A stretch of 14,201 nucleotides of DNA, taken from positions 1 to 14,201 of the forward strand of contig CAZRDB010000132.1 of assembly GCA_964598695.1 (NCBI GenBank), read 5' to 3'. Numbering within the stretch: the first letter of the stretch is position 1; each line of letters starts with the position of its first letter. The DNA is from CAZRDB01 sp964598695 (GTDB lineage: Bacteria > Armatimonadota > Zipacnadia > UBA1398). Below the pieces are notes generated by a model, which saw only the letters and a program-made list of their open reading frames with translations, did no database searches and was not told where the DNA came from. A program made the position numbers and the translations under genes. This document shows positions 6,645-13,858 of the stretch, piece after piece.

Positions 6645-7904
6645 ATGCGCCTTGCGAGCATGCTCCGCTTCCTGGTCTTCGCCGCACTGCTCTGCGGGCT
6701 GGCCAGTTGCATCACGACGACCCCGGGCCAGCCGTCGGACGGCGGAACCGCGACCGCCGCGTTCGTGGGGGCCGACGTGTGCGCGGGTTGCCACCGCAGC
6801 TCACACGCCGCGTGGACCGCGACCGCCCACTCCCAGGCGCTGCCGACGCTCGAGCGGATCGGCCAGGCGGAGAATGCCTACTGCCTACCCTGTCACACCG
6901 TCGGCTGGGGCGTCGCGGGCGGCTACACGAGCAGAGCCGACACGCCCCAGCTCGCCAACGTTCAGTGCGAGAACTGCCATGGCGCCGGGGGCAACCACGT
7001 TCGGAATCCCCAGCAGGTGGCGATGGCGGTCCCTCTCGAGGCGGACGTGTGTGGCCGGTGCCACCAGGGCTTCCACCACCCGTACCTCGAGGAGTGGCGC
7101 CAGTCGAAGCACTCGTACGCGCTGGAGGGCCTGAAGGGCTCGAGCCACGCGTCGGACGAGTGCCTCTCGTGCCACTCCGCGGAGAAGGCCCTTGCCGGCG
7201 GCATTGATGTCGTTCTCGCGCTCCAGAACGAGACCGTGGTCGCGAGGAACGGCATCACCTGCGTGGTCTGCCACGCGCCGCACGGCTCGCCCAACGACGC
7301 GGAGTTGCGCTCGCCCAAGGACCAGCTCTGTGGCGGGTGCCACACGAGCCCGAGCACGTACGAGAACCTGCTCGCGAGCCTTGCTCAGACGCCGCCCAGC
7401 GCGCCGAACCCGCGCCACGGCAAGCGCGAGGTGATGCTGGGGATCGGCGGCGCCGACGAGGCCGGCAACGAGCTGCGCGGCCCGAACTCGGCGCACACGA
7501 CGGCGACGGCCGCCCTGTGCGTGGACTGCCATGTCTACCGGGTGCCGAACGAGGACCCGACCGTCGACAACCCGGTCGGGACGGGCCACACGTTCGAGCC
7601 CGAGATCCCCGCGGCGTGCGCGGAGTGCCACGCCGACGCGGAGACCACGCTCCCGGCCGCGATGGAGGAGATCCAGGACGCCACGCGGGCCCGCCTCGCG
7701 GCCACGCGCGCCTACTTCACGGCCAGCGCACCGGAGTACATCGACCCCTCGACCCTCGACGCCGCCGACCAGGTGCGCTACCAGATCGCGAAGTATGACA
7801 CCAACCTCGCCGTGGCCGATGGCAGTGCTGGGATCCACAACAACGCCTACGTCAACCGACTGCTGGACATCGCGGACGGCATCTTCACCTCACTCGCGCC
7901 GTAG
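6645..7904 (+). CDS. Nonaheme c-type cytochrome lipoprotein (cytochrome c554-like)
   Basis: The 419-residue product starts at ATG 6645, six bases after GGGAGGAG, and has a signal peptide ending in lipobox LASC (Cys22), so it is probably membrane-anchored. Nine CXXCH heme sites are visible: CAGCH (Cys46), CLPCH, CENCH, CGRCH, CLSCH, CVVCH, CGGCH, CVDCH and CAECH (Cys325). The order of a first CXXCH with a following His-containing helix, CLPCHTVGWG, then VQCENCHGAGGNHV resembles the cytochrome c554 / multiheme family. A heme-free tail of about 90 residues includes GIHNNAYVNRLL, a motif found near the end of many multiheme cytochromes, where the His can be a distal ligand. It heads a cluster with a decaheme cytochrome and a barrel, so I infer that it passes electrons at the outer membrane; an oxidoreductase role is possible. 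Confidence 0.9.
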   Translation: MRLASMLRFLVFAALLCGLASCITTTPGQPSDGGTATAAFVGADVCAGCHRSSHAAWTATAHSQALPTLERIGQAENAYCLPCHTVGWGVAGGYTSRADTPQLANVQCENCHGAGGNHVRNPQQVAMAVPLEADVCGRCHQGFHHPYLEEWRQSKHSYALEGLKGSSHASDECLSCHSAEKALAGGIDVVLALQNETVVARNGITCVVCHAPHGSPNDAELRSPKDQLCGGCHTSPSTYENLLASLAQTPPSAPNPRHGKREVMLGIGGADEAGNELRGPNSAHTTATAALCVDCHVYRVPNEDPTVDNPVGTGHTFEPEIPAACAECHADAETTLPAAMEEIQDATRARLAATRAYFTASAPEYIDPSTLDAADQVRYQIAKYDTNLAVADGSAGIHNNAYVNRLLDIADGIFTSLAP

Positions 7905-7936
7905 CGCGAGTCGTGTCGTGGAGGAGTAGCCAAGCC

Positions 7937-8881
7937 ATGATCGAGCGAAGCCGACTGGGCAGAACGGGCGTCCTCCTCAGCCTGGGGGTGGTCGCACTGG
8001 GCGTCGCGTTCGCCTCGGCCGCCCAGACCGCGCCGGAGGGAGAAGACGACGGCCATCGGACCGACCCGCGGATGATCGCGGCCGCCCCCGATCTCTACGC
8101 CGTCGGCTCGATGCTGTGCGTCGATTGCCATCCCGAGCAGGTGGAGCGATCCGGCGCCGTGCGCCACCTCCGGATCGTGACGCGCGAGGAGGAGGAGGGC
8201 CGGTACGGGGGCTGCGAGGCCTGCCACGGGCGTGGCAGCGCGCACCTCGAGACGGCCGACCCCGCCGTGATCTTCGGTTCGACGGACGAGAGCAGGGCGT
8301 GGATGGCAGACGGCTGCCTGGTCTGTCACCCGACGATCTCGCGGAGCGCCTGGGTCTCTTCCGACCACTGGGAGGCCGGCGTCACCTGCAACGAGTGTCA
8401 CTCCATGCACGAGCCCGAGTCCGGCGCGCATCTGCTCAAGTACGACCCCCTGGTCGGCCAGGCCGAGCGCGATCTCTGCTTCTCGTGCCACGAGAGCGTG
8501 GAGGCCGGGTTCCACCAGTACTCCCATCACCCGGTGCGCGAGGGCCGCGTGACGTGCTCCGAGTGCCACGATTCGCATGCCCCATCCGTGACCGACGGGG
8601 AGCCGGTGGTGGAGCCGTGCGTCGAGTGCCACGCCGACAAGCAGCCCCCGTTCGTCTTCGAGCACGAGCCGGTCGCGAGCGATCTCGCGAATGGCTGTCT
8701 CACGTGCCACAAGGCGCATGGCACGCCGAACGACTCGCTGCTGCGCCTGCCGGGTCGCGCGATCTGCCTGCAATGCCACACCGAGCAGGCCGTCGCGCAC
8801 TATGGCGGCGCGACGTGCTGGCAATCGGGGTGCCACGAGCAGATCCACGGATCCGACACGAGCCCGTACTACCTCGAGTAG
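7937..8881 (+). CDS. DmsE/MtrA-type periplasmic decaheme c-type cytochrome
   Basis: The 314-residue product has a signal peptide (FASAAQ) and ten heme sites: nine CXXCH, the first at Cys61, and a final CWQSGCH (CX4CH, residues 294-300) followed by EQIHGSDTS. The segments CFSCHESV, SHHPVREGRVTCSECH, EPCVECHADKQPPFVFEHEPV, CLTCHKAHGTPNDSLL and ICLQCHTEQ match the MtrA/PioA/DmsE decaheme family closely. Such proteins form an electron wire through an outer-membrane MtrB/PioB barrel, which is the next gene. The ATG at 7937 is preceded by GAGGAG ten bases upstream and gives a proper signal peptide; an in-frame GTG at 7913 gives no Shine-Dalgarno. It lies 32 bases after the nonaheme gene and 42 before the barrel gene, consistent with one operon. 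Confidence 0.93.
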   Translation: MIERSRLGRTGVLLSLGVVALGVAFASAAQTAPEGEDDGHRTDPRMIAAAPDLYAVGSMLCVDCHPEQVERSGAVRHLRIVTREEEEGRYGGCEACHGRGSAHLETADPAVIFGSTDESRAWMADGCLVCHPTISRSAWVSSDHWEAGVTCNECHSMHEPESGAHLLKYDPLVGQAERDLCFSCHESVEAGFHQYSHHPVREGRVTCSECHDSHAPSVTDGEPVVEPCVECHADKQPPFVFEHEPVASDLANGCLTCHKAHGTPNDSLLRLPGRAICLQCHTEQAVAHYGGATCWQSGCHEQIHGSDTSPYYLE

Positions 8882-8923
8882 CGAACGCGGAACCGCCCCG
8901 TGGGACAACGGAGGACGCGAACC

Positions 8924-10693
8924 GTGACAACGAGCCGCCTGGCGCAGTGTGGGGTCGGAGCCGTCGTATGCGCGGCCTGGCTTGCGCTCGCCGGCCCTGG
9001 ATGGGCCGGGGGCGCTCCGCTGCCTGTCGACGGCGCCGGCCGGTCCGCGGCCGTCGCGGGCGAGGAGCCGGCCGCACCGGCCGCCACGCCGGCGCCGCGC
9101 GACAAGCTCCTCATCGTGCCCGAGGCGGTGCTCGAGGATGCGGCGCGCGACCGGACGTTCGTGACTGCGGGGTCGGTGGTGACGGGGGTCTCCGGGAACG
9201 CCGGCCGCTACCGGCGCTACTACTACACGGAGCCGTCGCGCGCTTTCGTGCTCGACAGCCTTCGCGCGATGGGAACCGATGGCGACCGCGAGGTGATGTA
9301 CGAGATCGGTCTCCGTGGTCCCGGGCTGCACAGCAGCGGCGCCGACCTGTTGGTGCGCGGCTTCGATGCGGCGACCACCCTCCGTGCGGAGTGGGACCGA
9401 AACGACTTCCTGCGCGACTTCGGCCCCGCCGCCGGGCCCGCGACGCGAACCAACCTCGCGGTGCTCGGCAGGGCGCGGCTCGGAGGCGAGACGTGGGTCG
9501 ACGTGACCTATGCGCGGCGGGACTACGCGAGCCCGCTCGGGAGCACGCGGCCGGTCGGGTTCCGCACCGACGAACTGGGAGCGCGGGTGGACTGGACCTC
9601 GGGCGACACCACGTTCCAGGCCGCCGTGTCCGTCTCCCGCTACGTCGATCGGACGGCGGGCATCAGCCGCACGGGCGGCTGGCTGCGGGCGAACCGCGTG
9701 ACCACGCGCGCGTCGGTCTCGGCCGCCTCGGCCGACGACGCCGACCTCCAATGGCGGGTCGCGGCCGGCTGGCGGAGCGCTCGCTACCCGGTCCTCGGCG
9801 GGCAGCGAGCGACGAGCCTCTCGACGGCCGCCGGGGTGCAGTACCGTGCCGGGGGCCACATGCTGCTCAACGCGGCGGTGTCGTACGTGGCGGCGCCGCG
9901 GACCATCACGGCCAACACCTACAACCCGGCCTCGGCGACCGTGCGACTGTCCGGCACCTACACCGGGCTCCGCCACCTGCGCACCTCGTTCGGCTACGAG
10001 CGGCGCATCGGGCGGCGCTACTCCGTCCGGCCCGACCTCACGACGCCGCAGGGATTCACGGAGAGCCAGACCGTCGACCGGCTGTGGCTCACGGGGCGGA
10101 TCAGGAACCGGAGCAAGTTCACGCTGGAGTACGCGCTGCGGTACCGCCGGGTGGACGGCTCGGTGACCTCCTACCTCGGCAACCAGACCGCGGTGGTTCC
10201 AGTGCTGCTCTACCCCGAGCAGACGTCGTTCGAGATCAGCTCGAGCTACCCGGCCGACCTCGGTCTCGTGGCGGCCACGCTCTCGGTGGGGCGGTTCCGC
10301 AACCCGGGGCGCGGCGTGGTGGTGGGCAGTGTGGGGTTCAGCGCGCTGTGGATGCGGAGTTGGAGTGGTCGCTGGAGCGCGCTCGCGCAGTACGACCACA
10401 TCCGCTACGTCTCCTCCGGCGCGCCGGGGGCCACGGTTGACTGCGACCTGGGGGGCTGGACCACGAGCCTCAGCTACGCCCACGGCAAGGCGTCGATCAC
10501 GGGCTCGTACGCCACCTACCGGACGATCGGCACCTTCCGGGCCCTCACCGCCGACGCGCGCCTCACGTGCTCGTACCGGGCCGCGCACGACCTGAGCCTG
10601 GGCCTCACGCTGGCTCGGCAGATCGAGAGCGGGACGGGGCCTCTCGCCTACGACGGCCACTCGGTGGTGCTGACCGGCGCCTACGAGTTCTAG
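8924..10693 (+). CDS. MtrB/PioB-like outer-membrane beta-barrel protein
   Basis: The 589-residue product starts at a GTG nine bases after GGAGG (8910-8914); an earlier GTG at 8900 would put that site inside the gene. A signal peptide ends at GWA, followed by an Ala/Pro-rich linker. From about residue 85 on the chain is made of alternating amphipathic strands rich in Arg, Tyr, Thr and Ser, and it ends in VVLTGAYEF, the C-terminal Phe strand typical of proteins inserted by BamA. Location right after a DmsE/MtrA-type cytochrome is the standard arrangement for the barrel that sheathes the decaheme wire. It is shorter than most MtrB/PioB (650 or more residues) and lacks the N-terminal CXXC of Shewanella MtrB, so family membership rests on barrel character and context. 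Confidence 0.82.
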   Translation: MTTSRLAQCGVGAVVCAAWLALAGPGWAGGAPLPVDGAGRSAAVAGEEPAAPAATPAPRDKLLIVPEAVLEDAARDRTFVTAGSVVTGVSGNAGRYRRYYYTEPSRAFVLDSLRAMGTDGDREVMYEIGLRGPGLHSSGADLLVRGFDAATTLRAEWDRNDFLRDFGPAAGPATRTNLAVLGRARLGGETWVDVTYARRDYASPLGSTRPVGFRTDELGARVDWTSGDTTFQAAVSVSRYVDRTAGISRTGGWLRANRVTTRASVSAASADDADLQWRVAAGWRSARYPVLGGQRATSLSTAAGVQYRAGGHMLLNAAVSYVAAPRTITANTYNPASATVRLSGTYTGLRHLRTSFGYERRIGRRYSVRPDLTTPQGFTESQTVDRLWLTGRIRNRSKFTLEYALRYRRVDGSVTSYLGNQTAVVPVLLYPEQTSFEISSSYPADLGLVAATLSVGRFRNPGRGVVVGSVGFSALWMRSWSGRWSALAQYDHIRYVSSGAPGATVDCDLGGWTTSLSYAHGKASITGSYATYRTIGTFRALTADARLTCSYRAAHDLSLGLTLARQIESGTGPLAYDGHSVVLTGAYEF

Positions 10694-10728
10694 GCGCTCG
10701 ACGCGAAGGGAAGCGGGAGGAACTGGCC

Positions 10729-11625
10729 ATGGCGCAGCACGCGAGATCGAGCCGTCTGTGGCTCTCGTGCGCCTGCATCGGCCTCGCGGCATGGCTCGGC
10801 GCCGTCGCCCTCGGTCAGCCGGGCGGGCCCCGGATCGGCTTCGTGAGTGACCGCGACGGCAACTGGGAGATCTACACGGTCGCGCCCGACGGAACCGACC
10901 CGGTGCGGCTCACCCACAACCTGACGCCGGACGTGCACCCGGTCTGGTCGCCCGATGGGGCGAAGGTCGCGTATCAGTCGAAGCCGGGAGACAACTGGGA
11001 GATCTGCGTGATGGACGCCGACGGCGCCAACGTCCGACAGCTCACCAACAGCAGCGCGTGGGACTACCATCCCTCCTGGTCGCCGGACGGGTCGCGGATC
11101 GCCTTCCAGAGCGATCGGGACGGCAACCCCGAGATCTACGTCATGCAGGCCGACGGCTCGCAGCAGACCCGGCTCACGATGGACCCGGCCAGTGACTTCC
11201 ACCCGAACTGGTCGCCGGACGGGAAGGTGCTCACCTTCCACTCCTCGCGCTCCGGCGACTTCGACATCTACGCCCTGGAGCTGGAGACGGGCCACTTGAC
11301 GAACCTCACGGCGGACCCGAGCTACGACGCGTGGGCTGAGTGGTCGCCCGACGGCACCCGGATTGCGTTCGAGAGCTACCGTGACGGCAACGGCGAGATC
11401 TACACCATGGCGGCAGACGGAACGGGCCTCGAGCGCCTCACCGCCAGCCCCGGCAACGACAGCCACCCCGCCTGGTCGCCCGACGGCGCGCACATCGCGT
11501 TCCAGACCGACGCGCGCGGCGAGTGGCAGGTCTGCACCATGTCCGCCGATGGCAAGGACGTGCGCCGCGTCACCTCCGGCCCGTCGACCTCCTGGTGGCC
11601 GACCTGGCTCCCGGCTCCGCGGTAG
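10729..11625 (+). CDS. Secreted PD40/TolB-like six-bladed beta-propeller protein
   Basis: The 298-residue product starts at ATG 10729 with GGGAGG eight bases upstream and has a signal peptide (LAAWLGAVALG). The rest is almost entirely repeats of about 42 residues: [IV]-x-F-x-S-D-R-D-G-N-x-E-I-Y-x-M-x-A-D-G, then L-T, then H-P-x-W-SPDG. WSPDG occurs five times and a sixth blade ends WWPTWLPAPR. This is the PD40/WD40-like TolB C-terminal propeller without TolB's N-terminal domain or partners, so it is not TolB itself. It lies 35 bases after the barrel gene and is probably co-transcribed with the cytochrome cluster. Such propellers bind proteins or sugars; the ligand here is unknown. Confidence 0.9.
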   Translation: MAQHARSSRLWLSCACIGLAAWLGAVALGQPGGPRIGFVSDRDGNWEIYTVAPDGTDPVRLTHNLTPDVHPVWSPDGAKVAYQSKPGDNWEICVMDADGANVRQLTNSSAWDYHPSWSPDGSRIAFQSDRDGNPEIYVMQADGSQQTRLTMDPASDFHPNWSPDGKVLTFHSSRSGDFDIYALELETGHLTNLTADPSYDAWAEWSPDGTRIAFESYRDGNGEIYTMAADGTGLERLTASPGNDSHPAWSPDGAHIAFQTDARGEWQVCTMSADGKDVRRVTSGPSTSWWPTWLPAPR

Positions 11626-11725
11626 CCCTGCGGCTCCTCCCCTTGCAGGGGCCGGCGCTCCCACCTCCGAAACTGACCCTCGGGCGGCTGCCGCGATCGG
11701 CGTGGGCCTCGGAGGTGTGGGTCGG
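11626..11725 (+). promoter_or_regulatory. Leader with a stem covering the next gene's ribosome-binding site
   Basis: CACCTCCGA (11662-11670) is fully complementary to TCGGAGGTG (11709-11717), and two more C-G pairs follow if T11718 is bulged. The right arm contains the GGAGG (11711-11715) that serves the ATG at 11726. The loop is 38 bases and GC-rich. A weaker 6-bp stem CCCTGC/GCAGGG (11626-11631 with 11645-11650) sits directly after the propeller stop and could end the upstream transcript. Confidence 0.4.
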
Positions 11726-12427
11726 ATGATCCGTCTGTGTGTTCCCGTGCGAGATGACGCCGAGGTCGCGGCCTCCGTTGCGGCCGGCGCCGACGGTGTG
11801 GTGCTCGCGTCTCCCGCACTGCTGGCCACGGGGCGCTCGGCCGGCGTCGCGGTCGGCGCGGTACGGTGCCCATTGGCGCTGCCGTACGAGACACCGCCCG
11901 AGCAGCCGGCTGTTCCCGCGGGCACGACGGTGCTGCTTGCGGCTCCGACGCCGCAGCCCGGTGACACGCGCTCGCTCGAGCGGGTGAAGGAGTTCCGTCT
12001 CGCCTGCATCCGGGCGCTGATGCACCTGGGGGAATGGGCCGAGCGGAACGATCTCACGGTCTGCGTCGCATCGGGTGTGGAGACCTTCTTTGAGGGCTCT
12101 CTCGAGATCACCGAGATGCTCCGGGCGGCCCAGACTCCCGCGCTGCGGTGGACGCTCAACACGTGCGACGCGGAGGCCTCGGGCGAGGGAGTCAGCGGCG
12201 CGACCGATGTGGGCGGCGATCTCCTCGGCCATGTCGTCGCGGAGGACTGGACCGGCACGCCCGGCGAGCCCCTTGGACGATGCGCGCCGGGGCAGGGGAG
12301 TGTCCCCTTCGGCCGCCTGTTCGAGCAGCTCGACTTCCTCGGCTATGAGCAGGCGATCGAGGTCGCGGGCGGGCCCGCGCGGTGGGCCGCGGCGATCTCG
12401 GTGTTGCGGGAGGCGCGCGACGGCTAG
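11726..12427 (+). CDS. Divergent xylose-isomerase-like TIM-barrel protein, function unknown
   Basis: The 233-residue product starts at ATG 11726, ten bases after GGAGG. MIRLCVPVRDDAEVAASVAAGADGVVL reads as a first beta-alpha unit of a TIM barrel. The middle segment (RLACIRALMHLGEWAERNDLTVCV, residues 91-114) and the end (G-Q-G-S-V-P-F-G-R-L-F-E-Q-L-D-F-L-G-Y, then AIEVAGG) resemble the last strands of sugar-phosphate isomerase/epimerases. The usual metal ligands look replaced: the strand that normally ends in Glu reads TVCVASG, and the Asp-x-x-His strand reads TLNTCDA. It is also shorter than the usual 260-290 residues. No function can be assigned; it heads a run of four overlapping genes. 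Confidence 0.7.
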   Translation: MIRLCVPVRDDAEVAASVAAGADGVVLASPALLATGRSAGVAVGAVRCPLALPYETPPEQPAVPAGTTVLLAAPTPQPGDTRSLERVKEFRLACIRALMHLGEWAERNDLTVCVASGVETFFEGSLEITEMLRAAQTPALRWTLNTCDAEASGEGVSGATDVGGDLLGHVVAEDWTGTPGEPLGRCAPGQGSVPFGRLFEQLDFLGYEQAIEVAGGPARWAAAISVLREARDG

Positions 12428-13211
12428 CGAGCGGATCGCCATCCTGCTCCCGGCGAGGCCCTCGGAGGAGGACGAAGCCATCGCGGCGCGGCTCGCGGGC
12501 GAGATCTCCGCCGAGGTGCTCGTGCGGGGCCGCCGAACGGTGCGAGGGACGTTGGCGGAGGGGTACGACGGAGTCGTCAGCCTGACGCGGGAGGGGCCCC
12601 GCTACCACACGGCCGCGATGGCCCATCCCTTCTTCCACCATCCGGGGCTGGCGCGCAACCGCGTCCTCGGGCTGCGGAAGGGCGAACCGGACACGCTCGT
12701 GCGGGCCGCGGGGCTCGAGCCGGGGATGCTCGTGCTCGATGCCACTCTCGGCAAGGCGGTCGATGCCACCGTGGCGGCGTGGGCGATCGGGCCGTCGGGC
12801 CGCGTGGTGGGGATCGAGAGCCACCCGGTGATGGCGGCGCTCGTTCGGCTCGGACTGCGTGGCCCGGCGACGGCCTGGCCGGAGCTGGAGGACGCGATGG
12901 GGCGCATCGAGGTGCGGACGGGCGACCACCAGGAGATCCTCGAGGGGCTCCCCGACCGCAGCTTCGACGTGGTCTGTTTCGATCCGCTCTTCCCCGACCC
13001 CGTGGTCGGCTCGCAAGACATGGACGCTCTGCGGGAGCTGGGCCGGGAGGGGCCCGTCGCGACCGAAGCACTCGCGGAGGCGTGTCGCGTCGCTCGCTCC
13101 CGCGTCGTACACAAGGTGCGGGCCGACCGCCCCGTCCCGGAGGCGCTCGCGGAATGGCCGCTGGTGCGGGGGAAGCGCGTCGTGGGGTACCGGGTATGGT
13201 CGGTCGAGTAG
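12420..13211 (+). CDS. RsmJ-like (DUF548-related) class I SAM-dependent methyltransferase
   Basis: The C-terminal two thirds is a Rossmann methyltransferase: LVLDATLGKAVDAT (motif I, residues 104-117), VVGIESHP (Glu133 for SAM ribose), TGDHQEIL, and FDVVCFDPLFP (182-192) followed by a Ser and MDALRELG. DAT-x-G, DP[ML]FP and a following MR/LR are features of RsmJ and its Gram-positive relatives, which methylate or are thought to methylate rRNA. An N-terminal extension (RIAILLPARPSEED... to HPFFHHPGLARNRV) matches the relatives more than RsmJ. No ATG, GTG or TTG fits the start: GGGAGG (12408-12413) points to ACG at 12420, overlapping the previous stop by eight bases. Alternatives are ATG 12345, which lies deep in the previous gene, and GTG 12516, which loses conserved-looking sequence. 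Confidence 0.8.
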   Translation, partial: TASERIAILLPARPSEEDEAIAARLAGEISAEVLVRGRRTVRGTLAEGYDGVVSLTREGPRYHTAAMAHPFFHHPGLARNRVLGLRKGEPDTLVRAAGLEPGMLVLDATLGKAVDATVAAWAIGPSGRVVGIESHPVMAALVRLGLRGPATAWPELEDAMGRIEVRTGDHQEILEGLPDRSFDVVCFDPLFPDPVVGSQDMDALRELGREGPVATEALAEACRVARSRVVHKVRADRPVPEALAEWPLVRGKRVVGYRVWSVE

Positions 13212-13858
13212 CGCGCACGTTCGCGGCTCTCGCGCTGGCGGTGGCCTGCGCCGGCTGCCCACCCCGCGTACGGACGGGCGACGAGCGGGCCATCGAGGCG
13301 GCGCTGACGCCGCGAACCGCCTACGCCCACCATGCGCGCGCGATCGGTCCCGTCACCCTGCACGATGAGGAGCTGGGCCCGTTCCGCCTCGCCGGCGTGG
13401 AGGCCGTGGAGTCGGCGGAGGTCGACCGCGCCGCGCGCGAGTGCCTTCAGGCCCTGGTCGAGAGCGAGACCGTCGAGATCGCGCTGAGCCGCGCGCGGCC
13501 CCACGACTCGGAGGGGCTCCCCCGCGCGGCGGCCTACATCCTCGGGGGCGGACGAAGGATCTGCGTGAACGCCGAGCTGCTGCGGCGCGGACTCGCCAGG
13601 GCCGAGCGCGACCCCGTTCGGGAGTTCGACGTACGGAGCTGGTCGCGCGAGAGGCCGGGGGCACTGCCGGCGCGGGCGGAGAGGCGGCTGCCGGAGGGCG
13701 AGCGGAACGCGGAAGTGGTCGCGACCCCGAGCGGGAAGTGCTACCATCGCCCCTCCTGCCCCCACGCGAAGGGCGGGAGCCCTCTGTCGCTCGAGGCCGC
13801 GCTGCGTCGCGGTCTGGAGCCCTGCACCCGCTGCCGGCCGCCGAAGGAGTCCCCGTGA
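13196..13858 (+). CDS. SNase-like lipoprotein with C-terminal YHRxxC/CxxC domain
   Basis: The 220-residue product starts at ATG 13196, overlapping the methyltransferase gene by 16 bases. A short signal segment ends in ACAGC (Cys21), a probable lipobox with an unusual -3 Cys. Residues about 45-140 read like a staphylococcal-nuclease domain: FRLAGVEAVE for VRLxGIDxPE, with Arg64 and Glu69/Glu72, then GLPRAAAYI with Arg110 in place of the catalytic Arg87, and VNAELLRRGLA. Residues 173-215 (VVATPSGKCYHRPSC, then SLEAALRRGLEPCTRC) match the small domain K-x-YH-R-x-x-C...PC-x-x-C often attached to secreted nucleases and possibly metal-binding. A surface nuclease is plausible; the usual Asp ligands are not obvious, so activity is uncertain. 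Confidence 0.75.
   Translation: MVGRVARTFAALALAVACAGCPPRVRTGDERAIEAALTPRTAYAHHARAIGPVTLHDEELGPFRLAGVEAVESAEVDRAARECLQALVESETVEIALSRARPHDSEGLPRAAAYILGGGRRICVNAELLRRGLARAERDPVREFDVRSWSRERPGALPARAERRLPEGERNAEVVATPSGKCYHRPSCPHAKGGSPLSLEAALRRGLEPCTRCRPPKESP

Noticed and set aside
4807..6687. Amylase start at 6687
   Set aside because: The extra 114 residues are Arg/Pro-rich with no signal peptide, while ATG 6345 has a Shine-Dalgarno and a clean signal peptide.
7847..10792. A 981-codon minus-strand open frame
   Set aside because: It is antisense to the decaheme cytochrome and barrel genes; the sequence is Arg/Ala/Val/His-rich with no domain, as expected from GC-rich codon bias in the opposite frame.
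10820..11620. Regular DNA repeat of about 126 bases, possible tandem repeat array or CRISPR
   Set aside because: It is the coding repeat of the propeller blades, conserved mainly at protein level, with no spacers.
10729..11625. Gene as authentic tolB
   Set aside because: The TolB N-terminal domain and neighbouring tol/pal genes are absent; only the propeller is present.
10690..12258. A 522-codon minus-strand open frame
   Set aside because: Antisense to the propeller and TIM-barrel genes; its apparent repeats are the reverse image of the WSPDG blades.
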